Both the position numbers and the translations under genes were made by a program. A DNA stretch of 64,000 nucleotides, from assembly GCA_030386875.1 (NCBI GenBank), contig CM059562.1, positions 20,327,360 to 20,391,359 on the forward strand, written 5' to 3'. Below the pieces are notes generated by a model. It did no database searches, was not told the DNA's origin, and was given only the letters and a program-made list of their open reading frames with translations. The DNA is from Morinoia aosen (taxonomy: Eukaryota; Arthropoda; Malacostraca; Amphipoda; Talitridae). Positions 1-11,319 of the stretch are shown here, in pieces. Numbering within the stretch: position 1 is the first letter of the stretch; every line of letters starts with the position of its first letter.

Positions 1-1
1 G

Positions 2-1204
2 GACAGTTTAGACGAAGCTATTGACGATGCTTCTCACGATGCTGTTAATTTAGTTGTAGGTAAGGAAAATGACTTGCATTGGAGACGAAACGGAATATCT
101 TGGCCTAATAACGAACAGATTACTGAAAGTCTTGTTTGGTCAGACAAAGTCCAAAGAAATGGATTAGTGAACAAAAATTCTGATCATAAAAACTTTCCTG
201 AAAATGTGAGAACTGACGGGAGTGGTATTATCGTTGACAATGATAGAAGTAAACCTTCCAAAACAGTTCCGAACGGAATCCATCCCAAGACTACAAAATC
301 TATTTTGAATGCTGATACAAATGAATTAAAAGCGATTTGGTTCAATAGCTTTTGCGACCGGGAAAGTGTATCGAAAGAAGAAAAGAGTTTTGCTACCGTT
401 AGCAGAACCCGGTTGGCGTCAGTGTTGTTGGACAAAGTAAAAGACTTGGTTGATCATAAACAGCTTCTTAAAGGCAGCGACTTGCATACTAATGACGATG
501 TCAAAAAGCTTTGGTTTTGGGGATTTGATGGGGCAATGATTCAACAAGAAAATGGCAAGCGGATAATAACGGAGGAAGATGTAGAAGAGCCCGTCTCCGT
601 AAATAAAGAATGTGCTGAGTACCCCGTTGAATCATCGAGTGATTCTGAAGGGGAGAAAGACTTGCCTCCTCGACGCGTTACACGCAGCAAGACTCGTTCT
701 GCCCAGGGCGATGCAGGATGTAGCAAGCAGTCTTGCGCAGACTCCGATGAAGCTGAAGGATGCCAGTATTGTGATGGAGAAATGAATCCGGATCTCTGCA
801 AGCGATCACGTTGTGTGGTGGATTCGCGTCTGCCTCCTGACGATGTGATGATGCGCGCCCGGGCCGTTATTGCCAGGAGAAGAAATGTGAACTACAAGAA
901 GTTTGAGCCTATTTTCACTGTCAAACTCAAGTCTCTCACTCTCGATAGAAATAAAAAATCAAAGAAAAGAGCGAATGCTGCATCCCGAGTAAAAGAGGAA
1001 AAAGTTAATAAAGGTGCACTGTGCGTCGAGGATAACTCGCGTGACCAACCGCGAGCTCGCGAATCAAAGGAAAGTGGAAGCCTAGGGGCTTCTAATTTGG
1101 ATGAAAGCGATAAAGTGCTGAAAAAGGTTAATCCGGGATGGTATGGGAAAGGCTATCGAAAAATGATTCGAAAACGCGTGCCAAAAAGTTATCCTCTAAA
1201 ATGA
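2..1204 (+). CDS. 3' terminal coding exon(s) of an unrecognised charged protein (partial)
   Basis: The frame is open from the first complete codon of the window to a TAA at 1202-1204, about 400 codons, so the start lies upstream of the window. I do not recognise the protein. It is strongly charged: a Ser/Asp/Glu patch (SSDSEGEKD) is followed by a basic stretch (RRVTRSKTR), then a cysteine cluster of spacing C-x2-C-x8-C-x4-C, then Lys/Arg-rich sequence to the C-terminus (RKMIRKRVPKSYPLK). The basic and acidic blocks suggest a nuclear or chromatin-associated protein, but this is composition only. Length and base composition argue for a real coding exon, not chance. No transposon domain is visible. 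AATAAA signals follow at 1635-1640 and 1827-1832. Confidence 0.65.
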   Translation, partial: DSLDEAIDDASHDAVNLVVGKENDLHWRRNGISWPNNEQITESLVWSDKVQRNGLVNKNSDHKNFPENVRTDGSGIIVDNDRSKPSKTVPNGIHPKTTKSILNADTNELKAIWFNSFCDRESVSKEEKSFATVSRTRLASVLLDKVKDLVDHKQLLKGSDLHTNDDVKKLWFWGFDGAMIQQENGKRIITEEDVEEPVSVNKECAEYPVESSSDSEGEKDLPPRRVTRSKTRSAQGDAGCSKQSCADSDEAEGCQYCDGEMNPDLCKRSRCVVDSRLPPDDVMMRARAVIARRRNVNYKKFEPIFTVKLKSLTLDRNKKSKKRANAASRVKEEKVNKGALCVEDNSRDQPRARESKESGSLGASNLDESDKVLKKVNPGWYGKGYRKMIRKRVPKSYPLK

Positions 1205-2604
1205 AAATACCTAACTGCCTAAGGGCGTAAGAGCCAGTGTGCGAGCAATTGCTCGAGGCCTTTTTGCAACCTAGTTGTTTGCTACTGCCCGGTGATGACT
1301 GACTTTTTTAAGCTCCAGAGTACAAATTTTTTTATGTTTCAGTGTAGTGTCGTACTTCTGTTTTATTGTGCTGTTTTATCTAGAATTTCGGTATTGACAT
1401 AGCTAACTGCTTTTAAATCAGTATTATTTTTCACTTCATTCCGTGAACCGTACAAGCACTTATCTGCATCTGTGGAGTATTGAACACACAATCTGTTCAA
1501 AATTTTTTCAGTTATTGGATTATACTCTTTATTTACTACATACTCATTCAACGTTGAATTCTGTGAATTCATTTCCATTATTTATTTGTCACATCTTGTC
1601 ATTTTTGTATTGATTAAAAGTGAATTATATTAAAAATAAATCAATTTTGAGTAATGACTTCCGCTGATTCAGTTTTTTTTCTTATTCATGATTCTCAGCT
1701 ACGTGCTACCTAAGTTCATCGTTTGCCTCATGTTTTTTGAGATCATTCTTGAACCTAAGTGAAAAATCATTATTGGAATCCTAAGAGTTATTCTGTGTAG
1801 CTACAACCTTAGCGAAATCGTTGTATAATAAATAACTCTGCGTTTGTGCAAGATCAAAATATTTGTTTTTGTGAGCGTTTAACAGTGCATAGCGGAAATG
1901 GCTCGTAGAATGTTACTGCAACCAAATGTAGAATTATTAAGATCTCAATACTGCCAATCATGTTTTTTTGTTGGTATTTCGTATACTTTTTGTCGATTAG
2001 TTATTAATTCAAATTGTTGTGCAATTTTTTTTTTCATTTTCGTATGCTCTTTAGCCATTCGTCTTATTCATGGCAAACTGAGCTTTTTGGTACATTTCAA
2101 CACCTTTTACAAATATTTGCCGATCTGCCGTCATTAAATATTAAGTTTGTAAATGCTTGCTTAAACGAGTGTTTGGGTCGAATGCATGTTCCTGTGTTGG
2201 CTCAAGTCGTATAATTTTCCCATCGAGCTGCTATTTAAATATCTACGTGATGGTTTATGTTATGTTCTAGTACTGCCATAAAGAATGACCATCACTGCTG
2301 GTGTCCTGGCGTTGCTAGTGGTGGATATCGCATTTCTCATTGTGATGTTCGCATATTTGACCTATTTCTATTTCCTGAATGTTGTGCCTAATAATTAATA
2401 TTCAAGGGAAAAATTGCATATTATTGATTTTTATTGAAAATTGCAATTCATGACTAATGTATTGAAGTTATTTTTTTCTTACAGGCTTACGTATTGCATT
2501 GAAGCCGGCGGTATCATAGGTGAAATTATTCTCTTTCAAAACTTTGTTAGGTTGGTTATGGGTAATATCTTAAAACATGGTAATATTGGTACATAAAAGC
2601 AGGT
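1205..2604 (+). other. 3' untranslated / intergenic stretch
   Basis: No coding exon is seen after the stop at 1204. AATAAA at 1635-1640 and 1827-1832 are the best candidates for the polyadenylation signal of the upstream gene. The rest is AT-rich with no repeat I recognise. Confidence 0.4.
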
Positions 2605-2970
2605 GTTAGCGATTAGTGGCCCCTCAGGGGTATAAAATTTTGGAATATATGTTACAATTAGCACTCCTGAAGTCCCGAAGATATGAGGTCCCGAGCTGAA
2701 AGTTTAGTAGGCTTACTTTTTTTTGATATTATGTATAAATATTTGTTTTTTCCTATGAATCTTCTTTTCTTGGTTTATAACTGTCCCGTTTTTCAATACC
2801 TTCTACTTTTTCACCCTTTGTCTGATATTATAAACTACTTTCTATCTTGTTTCTATGCCCAGATTAGTGGGAGTCCCCTCGTTCATAGATTCTCCGTTCC
2901 TTTAATTCTACAGTAAATGGCACTTTCTCTATTGGGAACACTTTTGTTGTGGCTAGGCAGGCGTACATTG
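2605..2970 (+). repeat. SINE-like family, copy in + orientation
   Basis: This is a diverged copy of the ~360-bp family seen in the opposite orientation at 12.2-22 kb and 57-59.5 kb. It begins near CCCCTCAGGGG, keeps the GAGGTCCCGAGCTGAAAGTT block and a pyrimidine-rich body, and ends near the GTGGCTAGGCAGGCG block, equivalent to the GGGAGGC end of other copies. It is the only clearly full-length copy in this orientation. I found no target-site duplication. Confidence 0.7.
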
Positions 2971-5380
2971 ACTGCTTCTTTAATTTAATATGTCGAAAAT
3001 CTAAATTTGGTGATGAGAAATGTCATAGTCTCCGCTGGAGACGTTAGGAAATGAGCTGTGGTTGTTCTTTGTTTGAAGTCTTGGGTAATTTATTACTGTG
3101 TCACACTTGTGTAGCTGTAATTTATGTCTCAATTATTGAGAGCGGTCGGTTTATTATCTCGAGCTATTTATATTATTGTATTTATTTATTGCTTCTAGCG
3201 ATAATTGTCAGTCGCTCTGAACGCTGGTCTGTTGGCCAATTTGGGGCAGGATTTGTTTGAGAAGTCTTGTTGATTCCCTGCTCAGTATGGCTTACAATGA
3301 TAAGAAGTGAGGTCATATTTTCAGTTTTTTTGCTAGCTTCCTTGATTATTGTTAGTTTGGGTATTTTTTGTGACCAGTATCGAGATGGAAACATACCAGC
3401 AGACATCTGGAGGCAAAAAGTATAGCATGCTGGTTGGCGGTGTTCGTCGGTGATGTACATTGTGTCCTCCATCCTGTTCGAAAGAAATGTCGTACTGTTA
3501 GAAATTTCATTGTCACGGTGATGTCCCTCTCTTTACAACACGTCCACATCGGCAGCACTTGATCACATCAGATGTGCACCGAGCGCTCTCGCTTAATAAA
3601 CCTTCTAATTCTTCTCTTTCTAGGGAGGCCATGCAAGGACAATTTTGCTCACGTAATTCATCTGCTCTTTTGCATTTCACTTTTTCATTTTTACAGAAAA
3701 GAATATGCAACAATTACGTGAGAAACTAAAATATAGCTTAATTTAATGAAACGATCATATACTTACATATTTTCAAATGATTTTTATGGTATTGACGTTT
3801 GCACATTAATTTACGGTCAACAGATTATTTCATGCTCAGCTCTTGCTCTGTAATATGTTTGGAAGGTTCCCCTCAAAAGATTGTTGGGCTGGTGCTCCAG
3901 AGATTCTGTTCCGACTAGTATTCTTGTTTATCTCAGTTTGTGCTGTATGAACTCGTATAGAAGGTTTTGCCGACTTTTATTAAGCCACTCAAACTACAAT
4001 TGTTTCGTTGGCAAAGAATCCAGCAGTAGATAGTGTCTAGTTTCTACAACACGTTTGAGGCCTATGATGCCGTTTGAAGTTCGCGCCGTAGCCTATCTCA
4101 TGATCTCTTTTTTAAATAGTCTGTTGCTCTTCGTTATTTATTTTCCATTTACGTTAATGTAACGTTCAACATTCAGATATTTTTGCAGATCTATTCGTCC
4201 CTGATTTTAAAGTTGCGTTGTTTAAGTGGAAGAAAGTTTGCGTTTTTTATGTACCGCTGTGGAGGATGGAGATTTTATGTTATAAAATTATTCTCAAAGG
4301 TGATGCATTTATGAGGTAGATTTGAACACTATCCAGTGCTGTCGTGTCCGATTTGATTTTCCATGTTAAGAATATCTTTTGTATATTTTGTGTCTGGTTT
4401 AGTCAATAAATTTTATAGGTTATTTTATGCCATCTGTTTATTCCTTCGGTATGTATGATACATCGTCAACACCTACGATTTTATATTTATTGCGTGCATT
4501 TGATTGTATGATCAATATTTTTCTTACAGGCTTTGTAGATATGAGTTAGTTTTTGGTAAGAAACTATCACCTGGTAACTATTTCTAGCCTGTGCAACATT
4601 TTACATTATCATTGTCACCGTACTATTTATGTAGGAGCTGTTTTTGCAATTTTTTTTTACTTAACCCCGTTTTATAACTTCTTAAACGTTCAATCCAATT
4701 ACTCCTAACTGCGCGATATTTGCAGTGGATGTTTGTGACGCTGACGAACTGCAGCACCTCGCATAAAATTGCGCTTCTCGATGGCTGAAACTTGATTAAC
4801 GCGATGATTTCTCCCTGGATTGCATCACATCGAAGAATATAAAAAATATTTTTTGTGAATTACAAATATCTGTCAATGTCATTGCGTTATTTAATGCTGG
4901 AAACCTAGCCCCTTTACTCATGGTGCTTTGATGTTTTCATTAATTAAAACAATTACTACTCGCCAAAAGCAAAATTTAAAATTTTCGGGTTAGGTAACGT
5001 TGAATTAAGTAAGATTAGGTTTGTAAAGGGTAGATTAGTTAGGTTTTGTTTGGTACAAATTCAACATTCTTAGGTAGCTGCACAGAGGCAATGGTCGCCA
5101 GTTGTCCCTGAAACGCCGGGCAAACTTCTGCTACGGACTTGGCTTCAAATTTTCAACGCATCTACCGGAATGGTTTGAAAGGAAATATTTTTTGTCGCAA
5201 AGCTCGTCTTTTAAATTCGATAAATTTTCATTCATTAGTAAATCGCTTCCGACGAATAATATGAGTACTCTGTTCACGTCTAGCAATGTAACGAAAGATT
5301 GGCTACATTTTCAAAAGAAATACATTTTTATTGTAATGAATTTTAGTCTAAGGAAATAATCAGCAGAGTTATTTATCACG
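2971..5380. other. intergenic, no feature seen
   Basis: AT-rich sequence. Short open frames occur but show no recognisable domain or splice context. TTAGGTT-like words near 4985-5050 are scattered, not tandem. Confidence 0.4.
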
Positions 5381-5424
5381 TGAGTAGTAGTAGTGAGTAG
5401 TAGTAGTGAGTAGTAGTAGTAGTA
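5381..5424. repeat. short tandem repeat, (GAGTAGTAGTAGT)-type
   Basis: Three consecutive units mix GAG and TAG triplets. Confidence 0.85.
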
Positions 5425-5641
5425 ACATAGGTTTGCTAGCGCTTCAGTTATTTAAACTATATCGCACCGAAGGTCACATAATTTAATCGGTATCAAGCTT
5501 TTCCGATTTACCACGCAAGGTGAACATCAACATTATATGAACATCACAAATTACATGATCATGATTTAATTACAACTCAAGATTATAATTGTCTCCTCAT
5601 TGAAATTTTGTACATACTATAGTACATCCAAATCACTGGGC

Positions 5642-5675
5642 AGCCAAACCCCTTAGGGGGTTTCAGCTGCCCACC
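5642..5675 (-). other. 3'-terminal hairpin of the I-like element
   Basis: GGGCAGC and GCTGCCC pair around a second inner pairing of AAACCCC with GGGGTTT. It closes the element's 3' UTR. The equivalent place of the 10.8-kb relative also forms a hairpin from different bases, which suggests a conserved structure for RT recognition. Confidence 0.6.
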
Positions 5676-5820
5676 CATTATGGCCGGACGCCTTACCCAC
5701 GCTGAAACCCCCCAAGGTACCAACGTAGCGCGTCCGGCCATATTGCAGTTTCTTCATCTAAAATCTTCCAAAAGACTTCAAACATGAAAAACTTTTCGTA
5801 GTTCTCAGCGTACAGAGGCA

Positions 5821-8800
5821 CTATAATTTGTTCAAAAGAGACGAGTCAGAGAGATAACCAATAAGCCGCCAATGATTAAAACGCCCACGAGTCGGTTCTC
5901 CCAACATCTTACACAAAACAAAATCAGAGTCAGCGCCCTGTAAACCAGGGTAATAACGGGAACGTACATCGGAAAAGTGAAGGCATTCAACCAATATATG
6001 CTGCACCGACAGCGGCACCAAGCAGCGATCGCAAAGAGGGGCCGGGCGACGCTCCATTAAATGGCCATGAGTGAGGCGGGTGTGACCAATCCTCAGTCGA
6101 CATAGGACTTCCACGCGGCGGTTCCGGCATGCTGAAGAAGGCCAGGCTCGGACACTGTTCTTAATCTTGCGCAGCTTGTTGTCTTGGGTGTTTTCCCACT
6201 GTCGCTGCCAGAGTTGGATTAATGCAGCTTTAATTATAGAGTAGTAATCTCGGGCGGGTACTCTGGTATTTGTTGGGTTAGCAGCAGAGGTTGCAGCATT
6301 TCGCGCTAACTCGTCTGCCCGATCGTTGCCACGCACATCAACATGGCCAGGTACCCAACATAGAGTTACAAGTTTTGGGGAGCTTGCAAGTCGCAAAAGG
6401 CTAGACATTATTCCGGAAATTATTGGATGTGTGGAGTTGTAGGATCTCAGTGACTGGAGGGCAGCTTTGGAATCGGAGAACACCACATAAGAACCCGAAG
6501 CAGGCCGCTCCTCAATCATGCGGAGTACGGCACGGATGGCGATCAGCTCCGCAGAGTAGATTGACGTTTCAGGCAGCAGTCTTTCCTCCACCACTCCGCC
6601 ATCAAAAACTGCAGCACAGCCCACTGCGTCATCCGTTTTAGAACCGTCAGTGTAGATATGAAAAGCTCCCTCGTGGTCACTGTGAAGGTGATCTTGGAAA
6701 ATATGTCGCAGTATGGATATTGTCATCATCTCTTTCTTTGGGTATTGCGGTCCTGGACAGAAAGTCTGAATCGGAATTTGCCAGGTTGGCTCTTCCAGAG
6801 TGGGGGCACGCTCAACTTTGAACGAGGGCAACTGCATCATCTCCGCTAGTGCTTCGTAGTCAGTAGAAGAGGGGATATAATACGGAAACAACTCCCGACC
6901 CCTTACTCCCTCCATCACGCTATTCCACGTGGCCGTGAAAGGTAGTTGTCCGAGTCGTACAACATACTGTAGAGTAAGCTGTACTCGACGAAGTTGCAAG
7001 GCTGGTTCACCGCAATCCACCAATAAGCTCATCACCGGTGATGTCCGAAAGGCCCCCGTACACAGCCTCAGAGCAGAGTTATGGATTGGGCCCAGGAGTG
7101 ATAAGCATGATGGGCTGGCACTCTGGTAGACGACGCAGCCATAATCAATCTTGGCACGAACGGTGGCTCTATAAAGTCGCAGCATGGTTGTTCGATCAGC
7201 ACCCCACGTTAATCTGGACAGGCATTTCAGGAGATTCAGAGCTTTAGAACATCTTCCTTTTAAAGCCTGTATATGAGGTCTCCATGACAGTTTATTGTCA
7301 AACAACATGCCCAGAAAGGAGACTGTGGGCGAGACGTTGACCAACCTATCACCGAGAAAGAGCTCAGGCGTAGGTTCATTAGTGCGACGGGGCTGCACAT
7401 GGAGTGCCACAGTCTTTTCAACGGAAAAGGAGAAGCCTCGCTTGCCGGCCCAGGCTCCAATACGGTTAATGGCTTCCTGTACTCGACGAGTCAGGGCGGG
7501 TAGGTATCTAGAGGATGCATATAGCATGAAATCATCCACGTACAAGGAAAACGAAACATGCCTTGGTAGGTCCTTCGTGATGGCGTCCATTGCAAGTAGG
7601 AAGAGCGTGCAGCTTATAACGCTGCCCTGAGGTACTCCTTCGTTCTGAGTCATCAGGGCAGAAAACCGTGTGCCCACTCTAACCCTAAACCGACGTTCTC
7701 TTATAAACTCGCGTACATACATTGCCATGTGACCTCGTACACCAATCTTATGCAGTTGCTCCAATATCCCATATCGCCAGGCAGTGTCATAAGCCTTCCG
7801 CAAATCGAAGAAGACGCACACAGTGTGTCTTCCTTGGGCACGCTCTTTAACAATATGGTTCTGCAGTCTGAGGAGGGCATCCGTGGTTCCACGAAGAGAT
7901 CTGAACCCAAACTGAACTGGAGAGAGATGATCTCCGGCCTCCAAAAAGCGCATCAATCTAATGTTGATTATCTTCTCCAGTACCTTTCCCACACAGCTTG
8001 TTAGGGCTATGGGGCGGTAACTAGATGCTTCAGTGGATGGTTTATTGGGTTTCAAGAAGGCAAGTACTGTGGCTGATTGCCATTCTGTAGGATATACATG
8101 GGTTGTCCAGATTTTATTATACAAATGAAGAAGGTAGGTGATTGCTGATGAGTGCATTTTCTTTAGCATCTTGTAGTGGATGCCATCTGGTCCAGGGGAT
8201 GTATTCTTACATTGTCGGAGTGCATGATACAGTTCAAGGTACGTTATGGGTGAATTGTATGGATATTGTTCATCCGATGCAAAATTAAGGTGAGATTGTT
8301 CGTGGCGCTGTTTGATGATCTGGAAGTCGGGTGTATAGTGCCTTCCGCTACTGACGTCGGCAAAATGCTCCGCCAGCAAGGAGGCAACGCGATCCTGGTT
8401 CATGGTGATCTCTCCGTTGTCCGTGAGGCAAGGTAGGGCATGTCCGCTTCGTCCTCTCATCTTCTGAATTCTCTGCCATATTTTTGGAGTTGGCGTGTCA
8501 GCGTTTAACGTGGATACGTACCTTTGCCATGATTGTTTCCTGGCCGTATCCTTCACAAACTGTGCTCTTGCTCTGGCTCTTTGGTAGAGTATCTTATCAG
8601 CAAGGTTGTGGCTCCGTTGGTACCGGCGTAAGGCCCTCTTTCGCTCAAAGTTAGCCTGGGCACACTCGTCACTCCACCATGGGACTCGATGATTCACTTT
8701 CCCTCCCTTCGAGCGGGGTATAGCAATAGATGCGGCAGTTCGAATAGTGCTAGTAAACCTCTCTAGCGCCTCGTCAACACTGGTCTGGTCCTCATCATCT

Positions 8801-8994
8801 TCCAAGGCTGTCAGAGCCTCGAAAGCTTCCCAGTCAGCTCGTTTAAGTAAGTAGTGAGGCTCCGAGTTAAAAGGGAGGTAGGTGGGGAAAGTCACCACCA
8901 CTGGAAAGTGATCACTTCCATGTGCGTCATCCATGACAGTCCACCGAGCATCTGGGTAACAGTATATGGTAATGTTTGCTGACTGTATCGTTCG
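5821..8994 (-). CDS. LINE ORF2 fragment: endonuclease tail, reverse transcriptase, RNase H, zinc-knuckle-like tail
   Basis: The first Met is at 8934, but the frame extends to 8994 and holds the end of an AP-endonuclease domain (W-T-V, then GSDHFP at residues 6-11 from that Met). A reverse transcriptase follows at about residues 250-530: motif GPDGIHYK, QFGFR, GVPQGSVIS and the catalytic YVDD at about 465-468. RNase H type I occupies about 755-890, with YTDGS, SAELIA, FSDSKAA and GNDRADELA supplying the acidic catalytic residues. Near the C-terminus is a Cys/His pattern (CDRC, then H and C) common in arthropod LINEs. The protein would copy the element's RNA at a nicked target and remove RNA from the hybrid. 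Without its endonuclease the copy should not be autonomous. RNase H supports the I group; the exact clade needs a tree. Confidence 0.93.
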   Translation of the reverse strand, partial: RTIQSANITIYCYPDARWTVMDDAHGSDHFPVVVTFPTYLPFNSEPHYLLKRADWEAFEALTALEDDEDQTSVDEALERFTSTIRTAASIAIPRSKGGKVNHRVPWWSDECAQANFERKRALRRYQRSHNLADKILYQRARARAQFVKDTARKQSWQRYVSTLNADTPTPKIWQRIQKMRGRSGHALPCLTDNGEITMNQDRVASLLAEHFADVSSGRHYTPDFQIIKQRHEQSHLNFASDEQYPYNSPITYLELYHALRQCKNTSPGPDGIHYKMLKKMHSSAITYLLHLYNKIWTTHVYPTEWQSATVLAFLKPNKPSTEASSYRPIALTSCVGKVLEKIINIRLMRFLEAGDHLSPVQFGFRSLRGTTDALLRLQNHIVKERAQGRHTVCVFFDLRKAYDTAWRYGILEQLHKIGVRGHMAMYVREFIRERRFRVRVGTRFSALMTQNEGVPQGSVISCTLFLLAMDAITKDLPRHVSFSLYVDDFMLYASSRYLPALTRRVQEAINRIGAWAGKRGFSFSVEKTVALHVQPRRTNEPTPELFLGDRLVNVSPTVSFLGMLFDNKLSWRPHIQALKGRCSKALNLLKCLSRLTWGADRTTMLRLYRATVRAKIDYGCVVYQSASPSCLSLLGPIHNSALRLCTGAFRTSPVMSLLVDCGEPALQLRRVQLTLQYVVRLGQLPFTATWNSVMEGVRGRELFPYYIPSSTDYEALAEMMQLPSFKVERAPTLEEPTWQIPIQTFCPGPQYPKKEMMTISILRHIFQDHLHSDHEGAFHIYTDGSKTDDAVGCAAVFDGGVVEERLLPETSIYSAELIAIRAVLRMIEERPASGSYVVFSDSKAALQSLRSYNSTHPIISGIMSSLLRLASSPKLVTLCWVPGHVDVRGNDRADELARNAATSAANPTNTRVPARDYYSIIKAALIQLWQRQWENTQDNKLRKIKNSVRAWPSSACRNRRVEVLCRLRIGHTRLTHGHLMERRPAPLCDRCLVPLSVQHILVECLHFSDVRSRYYPGLQGADSDFVLCKMLGEPTRGRFNHWRLIGYLSDSSLLNKL

Positions 8995-8997
8995 TTA

Positions 8998-10800
8998 AGA
9001 TTTCGAGGCACAGAAATACTTCGGGAAGCGATAACTTAGCAATTTGCTGAAAGGGTGACTATCAAAACTATTGATTACACAGATAGTCATGCCTAAAGTC
9101 CTATTGTTCTTCTGGCCTATAGAATGCAAATCAGTTATTCGGAACATTGAAAAACTACTCAACCTTCAATAGAGCAATTAATATGGTCCAGCAAAATATT
9201 TATTGCCTATTCTACAAGAACACAATATAAGAAATTACATTAAGACGACGATATTTTCACTGAAATTCTCTCTGGATATTCGCGAAAAATAAAAATCATG
9301 AGTCCAACTCTTTTACAAGAAGGTATTTTAAGTACACATACAAGTTTGAGTTTATTTCCCGGTGTATGAAAGGAAAAAATGATTATTAGAGGATAAATCT
9401 CGCTAATGTTAAAACTAGGAGTAAAAATCGGGTCTTAAACGACGGAAAAAGGAATATCAAAGAAGAAATGATTCACACAGATGGTGACAACTAATTCAGG
9501 AAGTAGTAAAACAGAAGTCGTTATATGGTTAAATGGATGAAACTTAAGCTAATAAAACTAACATTGAGAGTAACAACGGAGATAAAATTGTATAAATACT
9601 CTAGTCTATATTTATACTCTGGATTAACTACGATTGAACATTTTACAGTAACTCGGCTAAGATAAAATTGTAAAATGCAACAAAACTCTGGGTAGATTGG
9701 TGAAGAATAAAACACGAATGCTACAGGAAATTGGGACACGAAGAATCAACATTCGGAGTTATGGTTAGGGCTTTTATAATGTAGCAAATAGCTATCATCT
9801 CAGCCTAAGTTGAACCAGTCCGTCCACTAGCCACACGCATATCAAAAGTACAAAAATATGTAATGGCTACATGAATAGTAGATCTTGACAGTACATTCTG
9901 ATGACGTTGTACATCCGTATTCAGCTTAAAAAAATGAAGATGATTGAGATTCACCTGTCGTTTACGCTCACTTATCTAGGTAAGGATTACAAGGACAAAA
10001 TGAATTGGTCTTCAGAAGCACTGATGGTGAATGAATCTGACGTTAGCATCTCAAGAAGAACAGAGGCAAAAACATAAGCTATACACCACCATTAAATAAA
10101 CAAGGCTGATCCCAATCAGACATCGCCTCCCGTAGAGGTGTTCGAGGTTCCAGTAAAAAAATTACAATATTAACTCAGTTAACGACAACTTCGGTCAATC
10201 ACTTTTTCATTGTTTTGGTAATTCTACTTAAATTGCAGTTCACAGTTACGAGATGACTCTCATACTAAACGTCCCAGTAGTATTTTCCTTCTTCAACCGC
10301 TTCCGATACACATTCAGTCTTTATCTTCATGCTCTCCCTCCATCGTCCACCCTTCCTTTGCTCATTCAAAAGAAACAGCGTCGCGTTCAGACCAGCCAAT
10401 CCACATCACGTGTCTCGGTAAGGCATGGGTCAGGTATTAGTGACAACAAAATTAGTCTGCCAACGCTACAACGGCTCCGACTACACACATTCAAATCAAA
10501 CACATAGCACACTACAAGACCATACATTAAGTGTTACATGGGTATCGGCGGCTAATTACCAATGTTAATACCACAAAATGATCGTAGCTACCACAAAGGG
10601 ACCTTTGCTTGACATTCACGAATATAAAGGTATCATCAGTTCACTCTGTTCAGCATGATCATTCTTCAATCACCATAGATGTTTCGAAAACGGCAACTGT
10701 AAAACTCAGAATTGTTCACCTAAAGAGACAGGGACGCTTGATACATAAGAAAGTTTTTATCACAACAATGAGAGTTTAAACAGTAGTATCGTCCTATATT
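8998..10800. other. intergenic, no feature seen
   Basis: AT-rich DNA between the two I-like copies. Open frames here are short and show no domain. Confidence 0.4.
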
Positions 10801-10804
10801 GCGA

Positions 10805-10845
10805 AGCGTAGTAGCTGGGACCCCAAAGTGGGACTCCAGTTACCC
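10805..10845 (-). other. 3'-end hairpin of the deleted I-like element
   Basis: GTAGCTGGGACCCC and the diverged partner GGGACTCCAGTTAC pair around a short loop, in the same place as the terminal hairpin of the intact relative but with different bases. Confidence 0.5.
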
Positions 10846-11094
10846 ACTCTCTCTTTCGCCAAGCGTCTTATCCATGCAGGAACCCCCCTCAACCCGAACA
10901 TCAAGGATTGGTTTCTCATTAAAGTTTTTAACAATTCGTGAGTCATAATTTCAAAGAACGTCGGTCACAATTGGATTGCGCCCACTCTATTACATTGATC
11001 GTTATAAATTACCGAATACATTTACGTCTTTCACGTATTCCATCAGATAATAAATTAGCCACACAAGCTTCACCCAGTAACTGGTCGAAGTAAT

Positions 11095-11240
11095 CAGTCT
11101 CTTGTGTGTTGTAGCGCATCAAACTCCACCATAACATGCTTCACTGTCAGGACTGCTACTCCACACCATCCGCATGCAGGTCTTTGTCTAAGTACTTCCG
11201 GGTCCAAGAGGTAACTGTGGGTTAGTGATAACAGAGAGTA
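11095..11240 (-). pseudogene. ORF2 C-terminal tail remnant
   Basis: The minus-strand translation contains LTHSYLLDPE, then RPACGWCG, then VKHVMVE. This lines up with LTHGHLMERRPAPLCDRC and VQHILVEC of the intact ORF2, including the Cys-x2-Cys, His and following acidic residue. One expected Cys reads as Phe and a stop lies just downstream. Confidence 0.65.
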
Positions 11241-11319
11241 AACTGGGAAACTGTAGAAACACTTGAATTACGGAATACTTTGGTTTGATGAAGATTGCTT
11301 TAGCAACTTCCTCTACATT

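Larger units (their letters stand above)
5642..8994 (-). mobile_element. 5'-truncated I-like non-LTR retrotransposon (LINE with RNase H)
   Basis: Read on the minus strand, the element runs from the last part of its endonuclease domain (near 8990) through RT and RNase H to a 3' UTR ending in a terminal hairpin at 5642-5675. The reading frame meets a TAA at 8995-8997 just outside the conserved endonuclease C-terminus, so the 5' part (ORF1 and most of the endonuclease) is missing. This is typical of incomplete target-primed reverse transcription. The 1000-codon frame has no stop or frameshift, so the insertion is fairly recent. The 3' UTR carries long inverted motifs (GGCCGGACGC and GCGTCCGGCC). 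I could not define a convincing target duplication. Confidence 0.9.

Noticed and set aside
4985-5060. TTAGG-like words, possible arthropod telomeric repeat
   Set aside because: Only scattered GGTTAGGT/TTAGGTT words, not a tandem array.
6423-8004. Plus-strand ORFs within 6.4-8.0 kb
   Set aside because: Antisense to the intact LINE ORF2, with no domain of their own.
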